From Achromobacter xylosoxidans (GTDB taxonomy: Bacteria > Pseudomonadota > Gammaproteobacteria > Burkholderiales > Burkholderiaceae_B), in contig NZ_LN831029.1 of NCBI RefSeq assembly GCF_001457475.1, forward strand, positions 4,712,001 to 4,776,000: a DNA stretch of 64,000 bases, in the 5' to 3' direction. The notes beneath the pieces were generated by a model that worked only from the letters and a program-made list of their open reading frames with translations, had not been told where the DNA came from and did no database searches. The stretch's first letter is position 1, and the number at the start of each line of letters is the position of its first letter. Positions 16,780 to 25,651 of this stretch are shown piece after piece. The position numbers were made by a program, and so were the translations under genes.

Positions 16780-17775
16780 ATGTCTCTACGCTGCACATTC
16801 ATCGACCACGGCACCGGCGGCGCGCCCGATTGCCTGCGCCTGGCCGAACGCGAGATGGCCGCGCCCGCTGGCCGCCAGGTGCTGATCGAGGTCGCCTACG
16901 CCGGCGTCAACCGCCCCGACGTGCTGCAACGCTCCGGCTCGTATCCGCCGCCGCCCGGCGCCTCGCCCTACCTGGGGCTGGAGGTCGCGGGCACCGTCAT
17001 CGCCGTCGGTCCCGACGCCACGCGCTGGCAGGTCGGCGACCGGGTCTGCGCGCTGACGCCCGGCGGCGGCTACGCCCAGTACTGCCTGGCCGACGAGCGC
17101 CATTGCCTGCCGGTGCCGCGCGGCCTGGACCTGCTGTCGGCCGCCGCCATCCCGGAAAACTATTTCACCGTCTGGACCAACGTGTTCGAGCGCGCCCGCC
17201 TCGCGGCTGGCGAGAAGTTCCTGGTGCACGGCGGCTCCAGCGGCATCGGCCTGACCGCGATCCAGCTGGCGCGCGCCTTCGGCGCCGAGGTCTGGACCAC
17301 GGTGGGCAACCAGGAAAAGGCCGAGGCCTGCCTTAAGGCCGGCGCGCAGCACGCGCTGATCTACCGCGACACCGACTTCGAGGCCGACATCCGCCAGGCC
17401 ACCGGCGGCCAGGGCGTGGACGTGATCCTGGACATGGTCGGCGGCGCCTACATCAACAAGAACATCCGCCTGCTGGCGGTGAACGGTCGGCTGGTGCAGA
17501 TCGCCTTCCTGGAAGGCAGCAAGGCCGAGATCGACGCCCTGCCCATCATGACAAAGCGGCTGTCGTTCACCGGTTCCACCCTGCGTCCGCGTTCCGACGA
17601 AGACAAGGGCGCCATCGCCCAGGCGCTGGCCGACAAGGTGCTGCCGCTGATGGAACAGGGGCGCTGCCTGCCGCTGATCCACCAGGTGTTCCCGCTGGAA
17701 CAGGCGGCCCAGGCCCACGCGCTGATGGAAAGCAGCCGGCACATCGGCAAGATCATGTTGAAGGTGCGGGCATGA
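16780..17775 (+). CDS. NAD(P)H-quinone oxidoreductase, zinc-less MDR family (QOR/PIG3-like)
   Basis: Medium-chain reductase of 331 residues. It has the GroES-like N-terminal domain (VAYAGVNRPDVLQRSGSYPPPPG), the Rossmann motif HGGSSGIGLTAIQLAR, and no catalytic zinc ligands, which points to the quinone oxidoreductase/PIG3 branch. Start ATG 16780, 19 bp after livF; the in-frame ATG at 16732 lies inside livF and is rejected. It overlaps the following SDR by 4 bp (ATGA). Its place in the transporter operon suggests reduction of an enoyl or quinone-like pathway intermediate, but the substrate is unknown. Confidence 0.9.
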   Translation: MSLRCTFIDHGTGGAPDCLRLAEREMAAPAGRQVLIEVAYAGVNRPDVLQRSGSYPPPPGASPYLGLEVAGTVIAVGPDATRWQVGDRVCALTPGGGYAQYCLADERHCLPVPRGLDLLSAAAIPENYFTVWTNVFERARLAAGEKFLVHGGSSGIGLTAIQLARAFGAEVWTTVGNQEKAEACLKAGAQHALIYRDTDFEADIRQATGGQGVDVILDMVGGAYINKNIRLLAVNGRLVQIAFLEGSKAEIDALPIMTKRLSFTGSTLRPRSDEDKGAIAQALADKVLPLMEQGRCLPLIHQVFPLEQAAQAHALMESSRHIGKIMLKVRA

Positions 17776-18539
17776 GCGCGCGCTTCCAGGATCAGGTCAT
17801 CATCGTCACCGGCGCCGTCGGCGGCATCGGTTCGGCCATCGTCGAGGGCTTCCTGGCCGAAGGCGGCAAGGTCGGGCTGATCGACTTCAATTCGCAGGGC
17901 GGCCAGGCCTACGAGAAGGAACTGAAGAAGCGCGGCCACGCCGTGAGCTTCGTGCACGCCGACGTCTCGCATTTCGACCAGTGCCAGGCCGCCTACGAGC
18001 GCATCACGCGCGACCTGGGGCCGGCCACCATCCTGGTCAACAACGTCGGTATCTCGCCCAAGACCGACGGCCGCGCGCTGAAGGTGTGGGAGATGACGCC
18101 GGGCGAATGGGACAAGGTGGTGGCGGTCAACCTGAACAGCGTGTTCTACATGACCCACCTGGCCACGCCGCACATGGTGCGCCAGCGCCAGGGGCGCGTG
18201 ATCAACATGTCGTCGGTGGCGGGCAAGGCCTATTGCGACATCGTCGCCGCGCACTACGCCGCCACCAAGGCGGCGCTGCTGGGCCTGACGCGCCACTGGG
18301 CCGCGGAACTGGGCGAGCACGACGTCACCGTCAACGGCCTGGCGCCGGGGCGCATCAGCACGCCGCTGCTGAAAAGCGTGCCCAAGGAGATCAACGACGC
18401 CGTGGCCGAGGTCACCGCGCTGCGCCGGCTCGGCACGCCCGAGGAAGTGGCCGACGCCTGCCTGTTCTTCGCCTCGGACCAGGCGCGGTTCGTGACCGGG
18501 CAGGTGCTGGACGTGGCGGGCGGCTGGCTGATGACCTAG
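17772..18539 (+). CDS. Short-chain dehydrogenase/reductase
   Basis: Classical NAD(P)-dependent SDR of 255 residues, FabG-like. Coenzyme loop TGAVGGIGSAI, VNNVGISPKT (NNVG in place of NNAG), catalytic serine (INMSSVAGK) and YAATK, with a normal GQVLDVAGGW end. Start ATG overlaps the preceding oxidoreductase stop, so it is the last gene of the transporter operon. The substrate is unknown. A 3-hydroxy acid or secondary alcohol intermediate is likely. Confidence 0.91.
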   Translation: MSARFQDQVIIVTGAVGGIGSAIVEGFLAEGGKVGLIDFNSQGGQAYEKELKKRGHAVSFVHADVSHFDQCQAAYERITRDLGPATILVNNVGISPKTDGRALKVWEMTPGEWDKVVAVNLNSVFYMTHLATPHMVRQRQGRVINMSSVAGKAYCDIVAAHYAATKAALLGLTRHWAAELGEHDVTVNGLAPGRISTPLLKSVPKEINDAVAEVTALRRLGTPEEVADACLFFASDQARFVTGQVLDVAGGWLMT

Positions 18540-18600
18540 ACCGCCGGGGCGTTGCCTTTCCTGGCCTGCGCGGCGCCCGCCTGGCGGCGGGCATCCGCGC

Positions 18601-20802
18601 TCAGAAGTCCATGCTGGCGCTCAGCGAGAACGTGCGCGGGCCGCCCAGCACCAGGTAGCCGTTGCCCGGGTAGCCGCCCACCGACGACCAGTAGTTGCGG
18701 TTGGCGATGTTCTCGACGCGGGCGCGCAGCGTCACCACGTGGCCGTCGACGTCCATCATGTAGCGCAGGCCGGCGTCGAAGCGGGTCCAGCCGGGCACCT
18801 TGAGGGTGTTGGCGTCGTCCGCATAGGAGGCGCCGGTGTAGACCACGCGCCCATCCACCGTCAGGCCCTGCACGCCGGGAATGTCCCATTCGGCGCCCAG
18901 GTTGGCCTGGAAGCGCGGCACGCCGATGACGCGGTTGCCGTCGATGGCGCTGTTGCCAGTGGAGCGCTGCTTGGCGTCCAGGAAGGTCATGCCGCCCAGC
19001 ACGCGCACGCGGTTGACGGGTTCGCCGAACACCGTCAGTTCGATGCCCTGGTGGCGGTCCTTGCCGGAGGCGGTGAACCGATTGGACGCGTCGTAGGCCG
19101 CGCGCGGCTTGTCGGTGGAGAACAGCGCCAGGCCGGCGCCCAGGCCGCCGCCGTCGTACTTGACGCCGATCTCCTTCTGCTTGGACACGTAGGGCTGCAG
19201 GCTCTGGCCGGCGTTGGGCACGGGCTTGCCGTTGGCCGTCTGCGGCGCCGTATCGCCGGCCACCAGGGCTTCGATGTAGTTGGCGTACAGCGACACGCTC
19301 GGCGCCACCTTGAAGACGATGCCGGCGGCCGGCGAGTTGCGGCTGGCGTCGTAGGCGCTTTGCTCCTTGCCGGTGTTGTAGGCGTAGTCACGCTGCGACA
19401 GGCGCTGGTGGCGGATGCCCAGCGTCAGCAGCACCTTGTCGTCCAGGAACGACATGGTGTCGCCGAACGCATAGCTGCTCAGGCGGGTGCGGCCCTGCAG
19501 CGCCGGATCGTCCAGGTCGTTGCCGAACAGCGCCTTGGAGCCGTAGGCGGGACGGTCGTAGCTGACCGGGTCGTAGATGTTGGTCGGGAAGGTGTTCAGG
19601 TAGTCCATGACGTACGCGTTCTTCTTCTTGAGATCGAAGAAGGACGCGGACGCGACGAATTCGTGGCCGACCGGGCCGGTGCGCACCTTGGCGCGCAGGC
19701 CCAGTTCGCCCGTGTTCACGCTGTCTTCACGGGTATTGTCGAAACGGTAGAAGTTGCCGTCGCCCGTGCTGCCATTGGTCACGGTGACGTTGCCGAGCGA
19801 ATTGGCCTCGTCGCTGCGGCGCATGCCGAAGGCGGCCCAGCCGGTCAGCTTGTCGCTGAAATCGTGCTCGGCGCGCACCGTGCCGAACACATCGCGTTCG
19901 TTCGAGTACGACCAGGGTTGGGCGTAGTTGGAACTGGCATCCGGAGCGTCCGGCACGCTGGTCACGCCGCGCAGCGTGACGTTCGGCCGCGCGCGCTTGA
20001 GCTTGTTCTCCTGCCAGCCGATATCCGCCGACAACCGCGTGTCGGCCGAGCGCCAGTCCAGGCCCAGCGACACCAGGCTGGTGCGGGAATGTTCGTCATC
20101 GATGCCAGTGTCGCCGCTGCGGTTGGCCACGTTCAGGCGGATGCCGGTGCTGTCGTCCGGCCCGAAACGGCGCGCGATGTCGGTCGACACGGAGAACTGG
20201 CCGCCGCTGGACACGCCGGTGGTGAAGCGGGTGAGCGGCTCGTTGGGCGCGCGCTTGGGCACCAGGTTGATGACGCCGCCGATGCCGCCGCCACTGGGCG
20301 CCGCCCCCGTCAGGAAGGCCGACGCCCCGCGCAGCACTTCGACGCGCTCGAACAGTTCGGTGGCGATGTACTGGCGCGGCAGCAGGCTGTACAGGCCGTT
20401 GTAGGCCACGTCATCGGAGCTCAGGATGAAGCCGCGGATGAAGTACGACTCCTGGAAGTTGCCGAAGCCCCGCGCCACGCGCACGCCGGCATCGTTCTGC
20501 AACACGTCGCCGACGCTGCGCGCCTGCTTGTCCTGGATCAGCTCGTTGGTGTAGCTGGTGACGCTGAACGGCGTGCTCATGATGTCTTGCGTGCCCAGCA
20601 CGCCGACGCGGCCGCCGCGGGCCACCTGGCCGCCGGCATAGGGCTGGGCCAGGCCGCCGGCCGAGGCGTCGGCGCTGGCCTCGACTTTGATCGCTTCCAT
20701 CGAGACGACGGAACCGTCGGCGGCGGGCGCGGCGGACTGGGCGTGGACGATGGCGGTGTACGGCAGGGCCGCAACCACGCACGCAAGAGTTCGTATTTTC
20801 AT
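18601..20802 (-). CDS. TonB-dependent siderophore receptor
   Basis: Outer-membrane receptor of 733 residues. A Sec signal (ALPYTAIVHAQ) precedes the plug domain (MSTPFSVTSYTNELIQDKQA, VLQNDAGV, YFIRGF, RVEVLRGASAFLTG) and a 22-strand barrel ending in the terminal phenylalanine (SLSASMDF). The plug motifs are those of ferric-siderophore receptors such as FpvA/FhuE. No N-terminal signalling domain is seen, so it is not a surface-signalling transducer. A Fur-like box lies about 180 bp upstream. No siderophore biosynthesis genes are beside it, so uptake of a foreign siderophore is plausible. Confidence 0.93.
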   Translation of the reverse strand: MKIRTLACVVAALPYTAIVHAQSAAPAADGSVVSMEAIKVEASADASAGGLAQPYAGGQVARGGRVGVLGTQDIMSTPFSVTSYTNELIQDKQARSVGDVLQNDAGVRVARGFGNFQESYFIRGFILSSDDVAYNGLYSLLPRQYIATELFERVEVLRGASAFLTGAAPSGGGIGGVINLVPKRAPNEPLTRFTTGVSSGGQFSVSTDIARRFGPDDSTGIRLNVANRSGDTGIDDEHSRTSLVSLGLDWRSADTRLSADIGWQENKLKRARPNVTLRGVTSVPDAPDASSNYAQPWSYSNERDVFGTVRAEHDFSDKLTGWAAFGMRRSDEANSLGNVTVTNGSTGDGNFYRFDNTREDSVNTGELGLRAKVRTGPVGHEFVASASFFDLKKKNAYVMDYLNTFPTNIYDPVSYDRPAYGSKALFGNDLDDPALQGRTRLSSYAFGDTMSFLDDKVLLTLGIRHQRLSQRDYAYNTGKEQSAYDASRNSPAAGIVFKVAPSVSLYANYIEALVAGDTAPQTANGKPVPNAGQSLQPYVSKQKEIGVKYDGGGLGAGLALFSTDKPRAAYDASNRFTASGKDRHQGIELTVFGEPVNRVRVLGGMTFLDAKQRSTGNSAIDGNRVIGVPRFQANLGAEWDIPGVQGLTVDGRVVYTGASYADDANTLKVPGWTRFDAGLRYMMDVDGHVVTLRARVENIANRNYWSSVGGYPGNGYLVLGGPRTFSLSASMDF

Positions 20803-20978
20803 ATCGGGAGTCAGTAGGCGGGCGCTTCGCGAGAAGCTGGGAATCGCAAAAATCCCGATGGGGGGTCACGCGGGTAACGGCTTGCCACTCGAACTGCGGC
20901 AGGGCCGGTCGTGCCGGCCTTGTCGAGCCCGTTCACCATGGGAGGGATTGAGATCGTGCGTTTTGAATTCTATATAAA

Positions 20979-20997
20979 GAGAAATCATTCTCATTGC
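20979..20997 (-). promoter_or_regulatory. Fur-box-like operator upstream of the TonB receptor
   Basis: On the minus strand GCAATGAGAATGATTTCTC resembles the Fur consensus (repeats of GATAAT, with AATGAGAATGATT the best-fitting part). It sits within an AT-rich patch flanked by inverted arms CTATATAA (20970-20977) and TTATATAG (21003-21010), which could include the -10 element. The leader to the receptor start (20802) is long, about 175 bp, with nothing else recognised in it. Iron repression is the natural reading. Confidence 0.65.
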
Positions 20998-21086
20998 GTC
21001 CCTTATATAGAAAGCCATTTTGTTGCCATCACACAACAGATCTGTCCCCTATCCTGACAGCCCGCTGTCACCGGGCGGCGCCTTGC

Positions 21087-22082
21087 TCAGCCCGGCACGC
21101 CGCTCTCCTGGCGCAGCTGGCCGAAGTCGCCCGCTTCGTAGGCCGCGACGGCCTGCGCCAGGGCGCGCGCGTCCGTCATGACGAAGGGGCCGCGCTGGAT
21201 CACCGGCTCGTCGATGGCCGCTCCGGCCACCAGGATGAAGTGCGCCGGCGCGCCCGCCGCCAGGAGTTGAAGAAAGCCGTCGCGGTCCGCCGTGGCGGTC
21301 AGCGCCGCGCCCGGGGGCAGGACGGCGAAATCGGGATCGGCCGCGCGCCGACCGGTCGTCGCCGCGCGCCCGGCGGGGCGGAACCGTGCCGCCGGAATGA
21401 CCGGCGCCGCTTCTACCGGCGGTCGCGGCGGCGGCGTGGTCTCATGCCGTGCCCGCACGCCCACTTCCCCCTGCGCCGCGTACAACCAGGCGTTCCAGCC
21501 CGCCGGCAGCGGCACCAGGCGCGACGCTCCCGGCCGCAGCCAGCCGTCCAGGATGAGCAGCGGCTCGGGCGTCGCCAGCGGCGCGTCCCAGCCGTCGTAG
21601 CGGCCCGACACCACCCGCACCCGGCCCGCATCGCTTTGCAGCACCGGCATTTCCCAGCCCCGCACCAGCGTTGCCGATGGTGGCATCGATTTCAGTCGCG
21701 CCGGCAGGTTGACGTACAACCGCAGGCCATTGAGCCGCGCCGCGCCCACCAATTCGTGGCCGTGCACGATGCCGCGACCTGCCACTGTCCAGTGCAGGTC
21801 GCCCGCCCGGGCTTCGTGTTCGTTGTCCAGGCTGTCGCGGATGCGCAGGCCGCCTTGGGTGTCTTCCAGCAGCAGCGTCACCGTCGATATGCCGGCGTGA
21901 GGGTGCGGCGCGACCGCCGGCCCGGTCATGATGAAGTGGTCCACCAGCACCAGCGGCGACATGCCCTGGGGGAAATCGGAATGCCGAAAATGCCGGTACG
22001 AACAGATGTCGCCCTCGGGTTCGAACGGGCGGGCGACGGGCGGGCTGAGGCGGATGGTCAAGGATGTATGGCCTGATGACAA
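21087..22082 (-). CDS. Pirin family protein
   Basis: Bicupin of the pirin family, 331 residues. The N-terminal cupin shows MSPLVLVDHF, PHPHAGISTVT and HGHE, the usual metal-binding histidine/glutamate set. The C-terminal cupin is degenerate and separated by a Pro/Arg-rich insert around residues 210-250. Some pirins are quercetin dioxygenases or redox regulators; the role here is unknown. The start is uncertain: the 22082 start is TTG without a clear ribosome site, and another in-frame TTG lies at 22061. It is divergent from a LysR gene, which probably controls it. Confidence 0.85.
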   Translation of the reverse strand: MSSGHTSLTIRLSPPVARPFEPEGDICSYRHFRHSDFPQGMSPLVLVDHFIMTGPAVAPHPHAGISTVTLLLEDTQGGLRIRDSLDNEHEARAGDLHWTVAGRGIVHGHELVGAARLNGLRLYVNLPARLKSMPPSATLVRGWEMPVLQSDAGRVRVVSGRYDGWDAPLATPEPLLILDGWLRPGASRLVPLPAGWNAWLYAAQGEVGVRARHETTPPPRPPVEAAPVIPAARFRPAGRAATTGRRAADPDFAVLPPGAALTATADRDGFLQLLAAGAPAHFILVAGAAIDEPVIQRGPFVMTDARALAQAVAAYEAGDFGQLRQESGVPG

Positions 22083-22179
22083 ATTGGCGCAGAGCTTATG
22101 GGTTCCGCCATCGGCACAGTAGAGCCAAATTTCAGGAATAATTGTCCTGCGCTACAGGACAATCACTCGCCCAGCCCCC

Positions 22180-23088
22180 ATGCATTCCTATATCCATCAC
22201 CTCGACGATCTGCTGCTTTTCACCGAGGTGGTGGAAAAAGGCGGCTTTTCCGCCGCCGCCCGCGTGCTCAACATGCAGCGCTCCAAGCTCAGCCGGCGCG
22301 TGGCCGAGCTGGAGGCGCGCCTGGGCCTGCGGCTGCTCCAGCGCAACACGCGGCGGGTCTCGCTCACGCCCATGGGTGAACAGATCTACGTGCATGCGCT
22401 GGCGATGGCGCGCGAGGCCCGCAGCGCCTTCGACCTGGCGGCCGCCATGGGCGACACGCCCAGCGGCCTGCTGCGCATGACGGCGCCCTCGGCGCTGGCG
22501 GTGACGCTGCTGGGCGAACTGGTGGCTCGCTTTTGCCTGCAGCATCCCGGCGTGCGGGTGCTGCTGGACACCCGCGACCAGGTCATCGACCTGGTGGGCG
22601 AAGGCTACGACCTGGCCTTCCGCGCCCAGGGCGCCTCGCTCACCGACTCGCGGCTGGTGGCGCGCGAACTGGCGCCGGTGCCGCTGATCCTGGTCGCAGC
22701 CCCCGCCATGGCCCGGGCCGCGCCGCGCCATCCGCGCGACCTGAACGCGCTGCCGCTGCTGGCCCATGCGACCCAGGACAGCCCGCAGAGCTGGCACTTC
22801 GTCGGCCCGGCGGGCGAGGCCGAATCGATCGAATTCCGCCCCCGCTGCCTCAGCAGCAACCTGGCGGCGCTGCGCGAAATGGCGCGCGCCGGACTGGGGG
22901 TGGCGCTGCTGCCGCACTACCTGTGCGCCGGCTCCCTGGCCAAAGGCGACCTGGCGCAATTGCTGCCCGCCTGGCGCGCCGCGCCGGCACGCATCTACGC
23001 CGTCATGCCCGCCCGCCGCGGCGCGCCCTTGGCCTTGCGGCGCTTCCTGGATTTCGCGGCCGCCGAAATGCCGGCGTTGCTGGCCTGA
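22180..23088 (+). CDS. LysR family transcriptional regulator
   Basis: 302 residues with an N-terminal winged helix (LLLFTEVVEKGGFSAAARVL, RSKLSRRVAELEARLGLRLL, NTRRVSLTPMG) and a C-terminal periplasmic-binding-like effector domain (GLLRMTAPSALAV through GLGVALLPHYL), of the CrgA/AaeR type. It is transcribed away from the pirin gene across about 100 bp, the classic arrangement for a LysR regulator and its target. Confidence 0.93.
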   Translation: MHSYIHHLDDLLLFTEVVEKGGFSAAARVLNMQRSKLSRRVAELEARLGLRLLQRNTRRVSLTPMGEQIYVHALAMAREARSAFDLAAAMGDTPSGLLRMTAPSALAVTLLGELVARFCLQHPGVRVLLDTRDQVIDLVGEGYDLAFRAQGASLTDSRLVARELAPVPLILVAAPAMARAAPRHPRDLNALPLLAHATQDSPQSWHFVGPAGEAESIEFRPRCLSSNLAALREMARAGLGVALLPHYLCAGSLAKGDLAQLLPAWRAAPARIYAVMPARRGAPLALRRFLDFAAAEMPALLA

Positions 23089-23098
23089 CGCGCGCCTC

Positions 23099-24082
23099 TC
23101 AATCCAGGCGGATATGGTTGGCCTGGATCACCCCATTCCAGCGCTCGCGATCCTCGGCCAGATAGGCGTCGACCTCGGCCTGGCCGCGCGGCGCCTGGAT
23201 CACCAGGCCTTGCGCCTGGAAGCGGTCGCGGAAATCCGCCTGGCGCATCACCGCGGCCACGGCCTCGCGCAGCCTGTCCGCCTCGGCCGGCGGCGTGCCG
23301 CGCGGCACGGCCACGCCGAACCAGGTCGCGGCGCGAAAGCCGGCGAACCCGCTCTCGGCCACGGTGGGCACGTCAGGCAGCACCGGCAGCCGCTGGGCGC
23401 CGGTCACGGCCAGGGCCTTGATCTTGTTCTCGCGAACCAGCGGCAATGACGTGCTGATGACGTCCACCATCAGCTGGGTGTCGTTGGCCATCAGCGAACT
23501 CAATGCCGGCGCGCTGCCGTTGTAGGGAACATGCGCCACGTCGATGCCGGTGCGCGACTTCAGCAGTTCGGTCGCCAGTTGCAGCGGATTGCCGATACCC
23601 ACGGAGGCATAGTTCAACTTGCCCGGGCGGGCGCGGGCGTAGTCGACGAATTGCGCCAGCGTCGAGGCCGGCACGCTGTTGTTGGCGACCACCACCAGCG
23701 GCAATTCCGCCACCACCGACAGCACCCGGAAGTCCCGCTGCGCGTCGTACGAGATCTTGCGATAGAGCATGGGGTTGAGCACCATGCTGGCATTGCTGGC
23801 CAGGAACAGCGTGTAGCCATCGGGCTGGGCCCGCGCCACTTGCGTGGCCGCGATCATCGTGTTGGCGCCCGGCTTGTTTTCCACCACCACCGGTTGCGCC
23901 AGTTCCTGCGACAGCCTTTCGGCCAGCACTCGCGACAACAGGTCGGCCGCGCCGCCCGGCGTATACGGCACGACCAGCTTGACCGGCCGCTCCGGAAACG
24001 CCGCCTGGGCGGGCGATACGGCGGCCATGCACAACAGCAGCGCGGCCGCGGCGCGGCCTATCCCAGAATTCTTCATGAACAT
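23099..24082 (-). CDS. Bug family tripartite tricarboxylate transporter substrate-binding protein
   Basis: Periplasmic receptor of the Bug/TctC family, 327 residues, which is highly expanded in Bordetella and relatives. A Sec signal ending SPAQA is followed by FPERPVKLVVPYTPGGAADLLSR and, later, GYTLFLASNAS, all hallmarks. It lies 57 bp after the acyl-CoA ligase gene, so it is probably the third gene of the SDR-ligase-Bug operon and binds the carboxylate the ligase activates. No TctAB membrane genes are adjacent; such orphan Bug genes are common. Confidence 0.93.
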   Translation of the reverse strand: MFMKNSGIGRAAAALLLCMAAVSPAQAAFPERPVKLVVPYTPGGAADLLSRVLAERLSQELAQPVVVENKPGANTMIAATQVARAQPDGYTLFLASNASMVLNPMLYRKISYDAQRDFRVLSVVAELPLVVVANNSVPASTLAQFVDYARARPGKLNYASVGIGNPLQLATELLKSRTGIDVAHVPYNGSAPALSSLMANDTQLMVDVISTSLPLVRENKIKALAVTGAQRLPVLPDVPTVAESGFAGFRAATWFGVAVPRGTPPAEADRLREAVAAVMRQADFRDRFQAQGLVIQAPRGQAEVDAYLAEDRERWNGVIQANHIRLD

Positions 24083-24139
24083 GCTTGTCTCCCCTGTGGT
24101 GATGGCGTACGGCCCGGGATGCGCGCCGCCTTGGTATTC

Positions 24140-25651
24140 CTAGACCTTCCTGTCGCGCTCGGCCCAGAACGCGTCGCGCAGGCGGCGCTTGGCGATCTTG
24201 CCGTTGTCATCGCGCGGCAGGCTCTGCCGCAACCGCAATTCGCGCGGCACCTTGTAGCGCGCCACCCTCGTGGACAGCCAGCGCAGCACTTCCTCGGGCG
24301 CCAGCGCGGTGTCCGCCGCCGGCTGAACCAGTGCCAGCAAGCGCTCGCCGAACTCGTCGTCAGGCACGCCGAACACCGCGCAATCGGCCACGCCCGGGTA
24401 CTGCGTCAGGTGGTGTTCGATTTCCGCGGGATAGATGTTCACGCCGCCGGAGATCACCATGTCCGATTCGCGGTCGCACACGAACAGGTAGCCGTCGTCG
24501 TCCAGGTAGCCCAGGTCGCCGAGGCCGATCAATCCATCGCGTTCGATCCGGCTGCGCGCTTCCGGGTTATTGCGGTAGGTGAAGTCGGCGTAGGCCGGCT
24601 GGCGCACATGGATGCGGCCGATCTGGCCGGGCGCGCAGAGCGCGCCGTCGTCGCCGTAGATCCGAATCTGCGCGCCGCCGATCGGCCGGCCGGCGCTGCC
24701 CGGCCGGGCCAGCGCTTCGTGCGAATCGATGACCGTCACCATGCCGGCCTCGCTGGAGGCATAGGTCTCGTGGATCACCGGCCCCAGCCAATCGATCATG
24801 GCGCGCTTGAGCGCCGGCGCGCAGGGGGCCCCGGTCGAGGCCACGAAGCGCAGCGAAGACAGGTCGAAGGCGGCGCGCTGGGCCGGATCCAGCTTGAGCA
24901 GGCGCACGTACATGATGGGCACCAGGTAGACCGTGTCGATGCGATGGCGCTCGATCAGGCGCAACACCTCCAGCGGATCGAACCGCGGCGCCAGCACCAG
25001 GGTCTCGCAGACCCGCAGCGCCACCTGGGCGAACACGCTGGGCGCGCTATGGTAGACCGGCGCGGGCAGCAATGCGCGGCAGCCGGGCCGCAAACCGTAC
25101 GCCTGCTCCACCACCGCCTCGACCGCCGCCAGCCGCTGCGCCAACTGGTCCAGCGGAAACGGCGCGCGCACCACGCCCTTTGGCCGGCCGGTGGTGCCGG
25201 AGGTATAGGCCATGTGGCCGCGCGGCGCGACCACCGGGCCGTCGTAGGGCGCCTGCGCCTCGCGCCAGCTGGCGTAATCCTCGGACACGGCAGCCGCGCC
25301 CACGCGACGCGACGGCAGGTCCGCCGGCAGCGCCGCCCTGGCGGCCTGCCACAAGTCTTCCTCGGCGATCAGCAGGCGCGCGCCGCTGTCGCGCACCAGG
25401 TAGGCAACCTCGTCGGGCGTGTAATGCCAGTTGATCGGGCAGTAATAGCAGCCCAGGCGCTTGCAGGCCTGGATGATCTCCAGGTAGGGCATGCCGTTGC
25501 GCAGCAGCACCGCCACCACGTCGCCCTGCCCGATCCCCATGGCCGCCAGGCCCGCCGCGACCTGCTCGCCGCGGCGCATCAGGGCCGCGCGGTCCAGCTG
25601 GCAGTCGCCGGCGATGATGCGGCCGGCCCCTTGCGTGACGGATGCGCTCAT
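24140..25651 (-). CDS. AMP-binding acyl-CoA synthetase
   Basis: ATP-dependent carboxylate-CoA ligase of the ANL superfamily, 503 residues. Motifs are the P-loop YTSGTTGRPKGVV, the adenylate-binding stretch YASSEAGMV, GDLGYLDDDGYLFVCDR, SGGVNIYPAEIE and the C-terminal lysine in DDNGKIAKRRL. Start ATG at 25651 overlaps the SDR stop by 4 bp; a longer open frame upstream lies within the SDR gene. It resembles CaiC/FadD-type ligases. With the SDR and the Bug receptor it suggests uptake, CoA activation and reduction of one carboxylic acid. Confidence 0.92.
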   Translation of the reverse strand: MSASVTQGAGRIIAGDCQLDRAALMRRGEQVAAGLAAMGIGQGDVVAVLLRNGMPYLEIIQACKRLGCYYCPINWHYTPDEVAYLVRDSGARLLIAEEDLWQAARAALPADLPSRRVGAAAVSEDYASWREAQAPYDGPVVAPRGHMAYTSGTTGRPKGVVRAPFPLDQLAQRLAAVEAVVEQAYGLRPGCRALLPAPVYHSAPSVFAQVALRVCETLVLAPRFDPLEVLRLIERHRIDTVYLVPIMYVRLLKLDPAQRAAFDLSSLRFVASTGAPCAPALKRAMIDWLGPVIHETYASSEAGMVTVIDSHEALARPGSAGRPIGGAQIRIYGDDGALCAPGQIGRIHVRQPAYADFTYRNNPEARSRIERDGLIGLGDLGYLDDDGYLFVCDRESDMVISGGVNIYPAEIEHHLTQYPGVADCAVFGVPDDEFGERLLALVQPAADTALAPEEVLRWLSTRVARYKVPRELRLRQSLPRDDNGKIAKRRLRDAFWAERDRKV

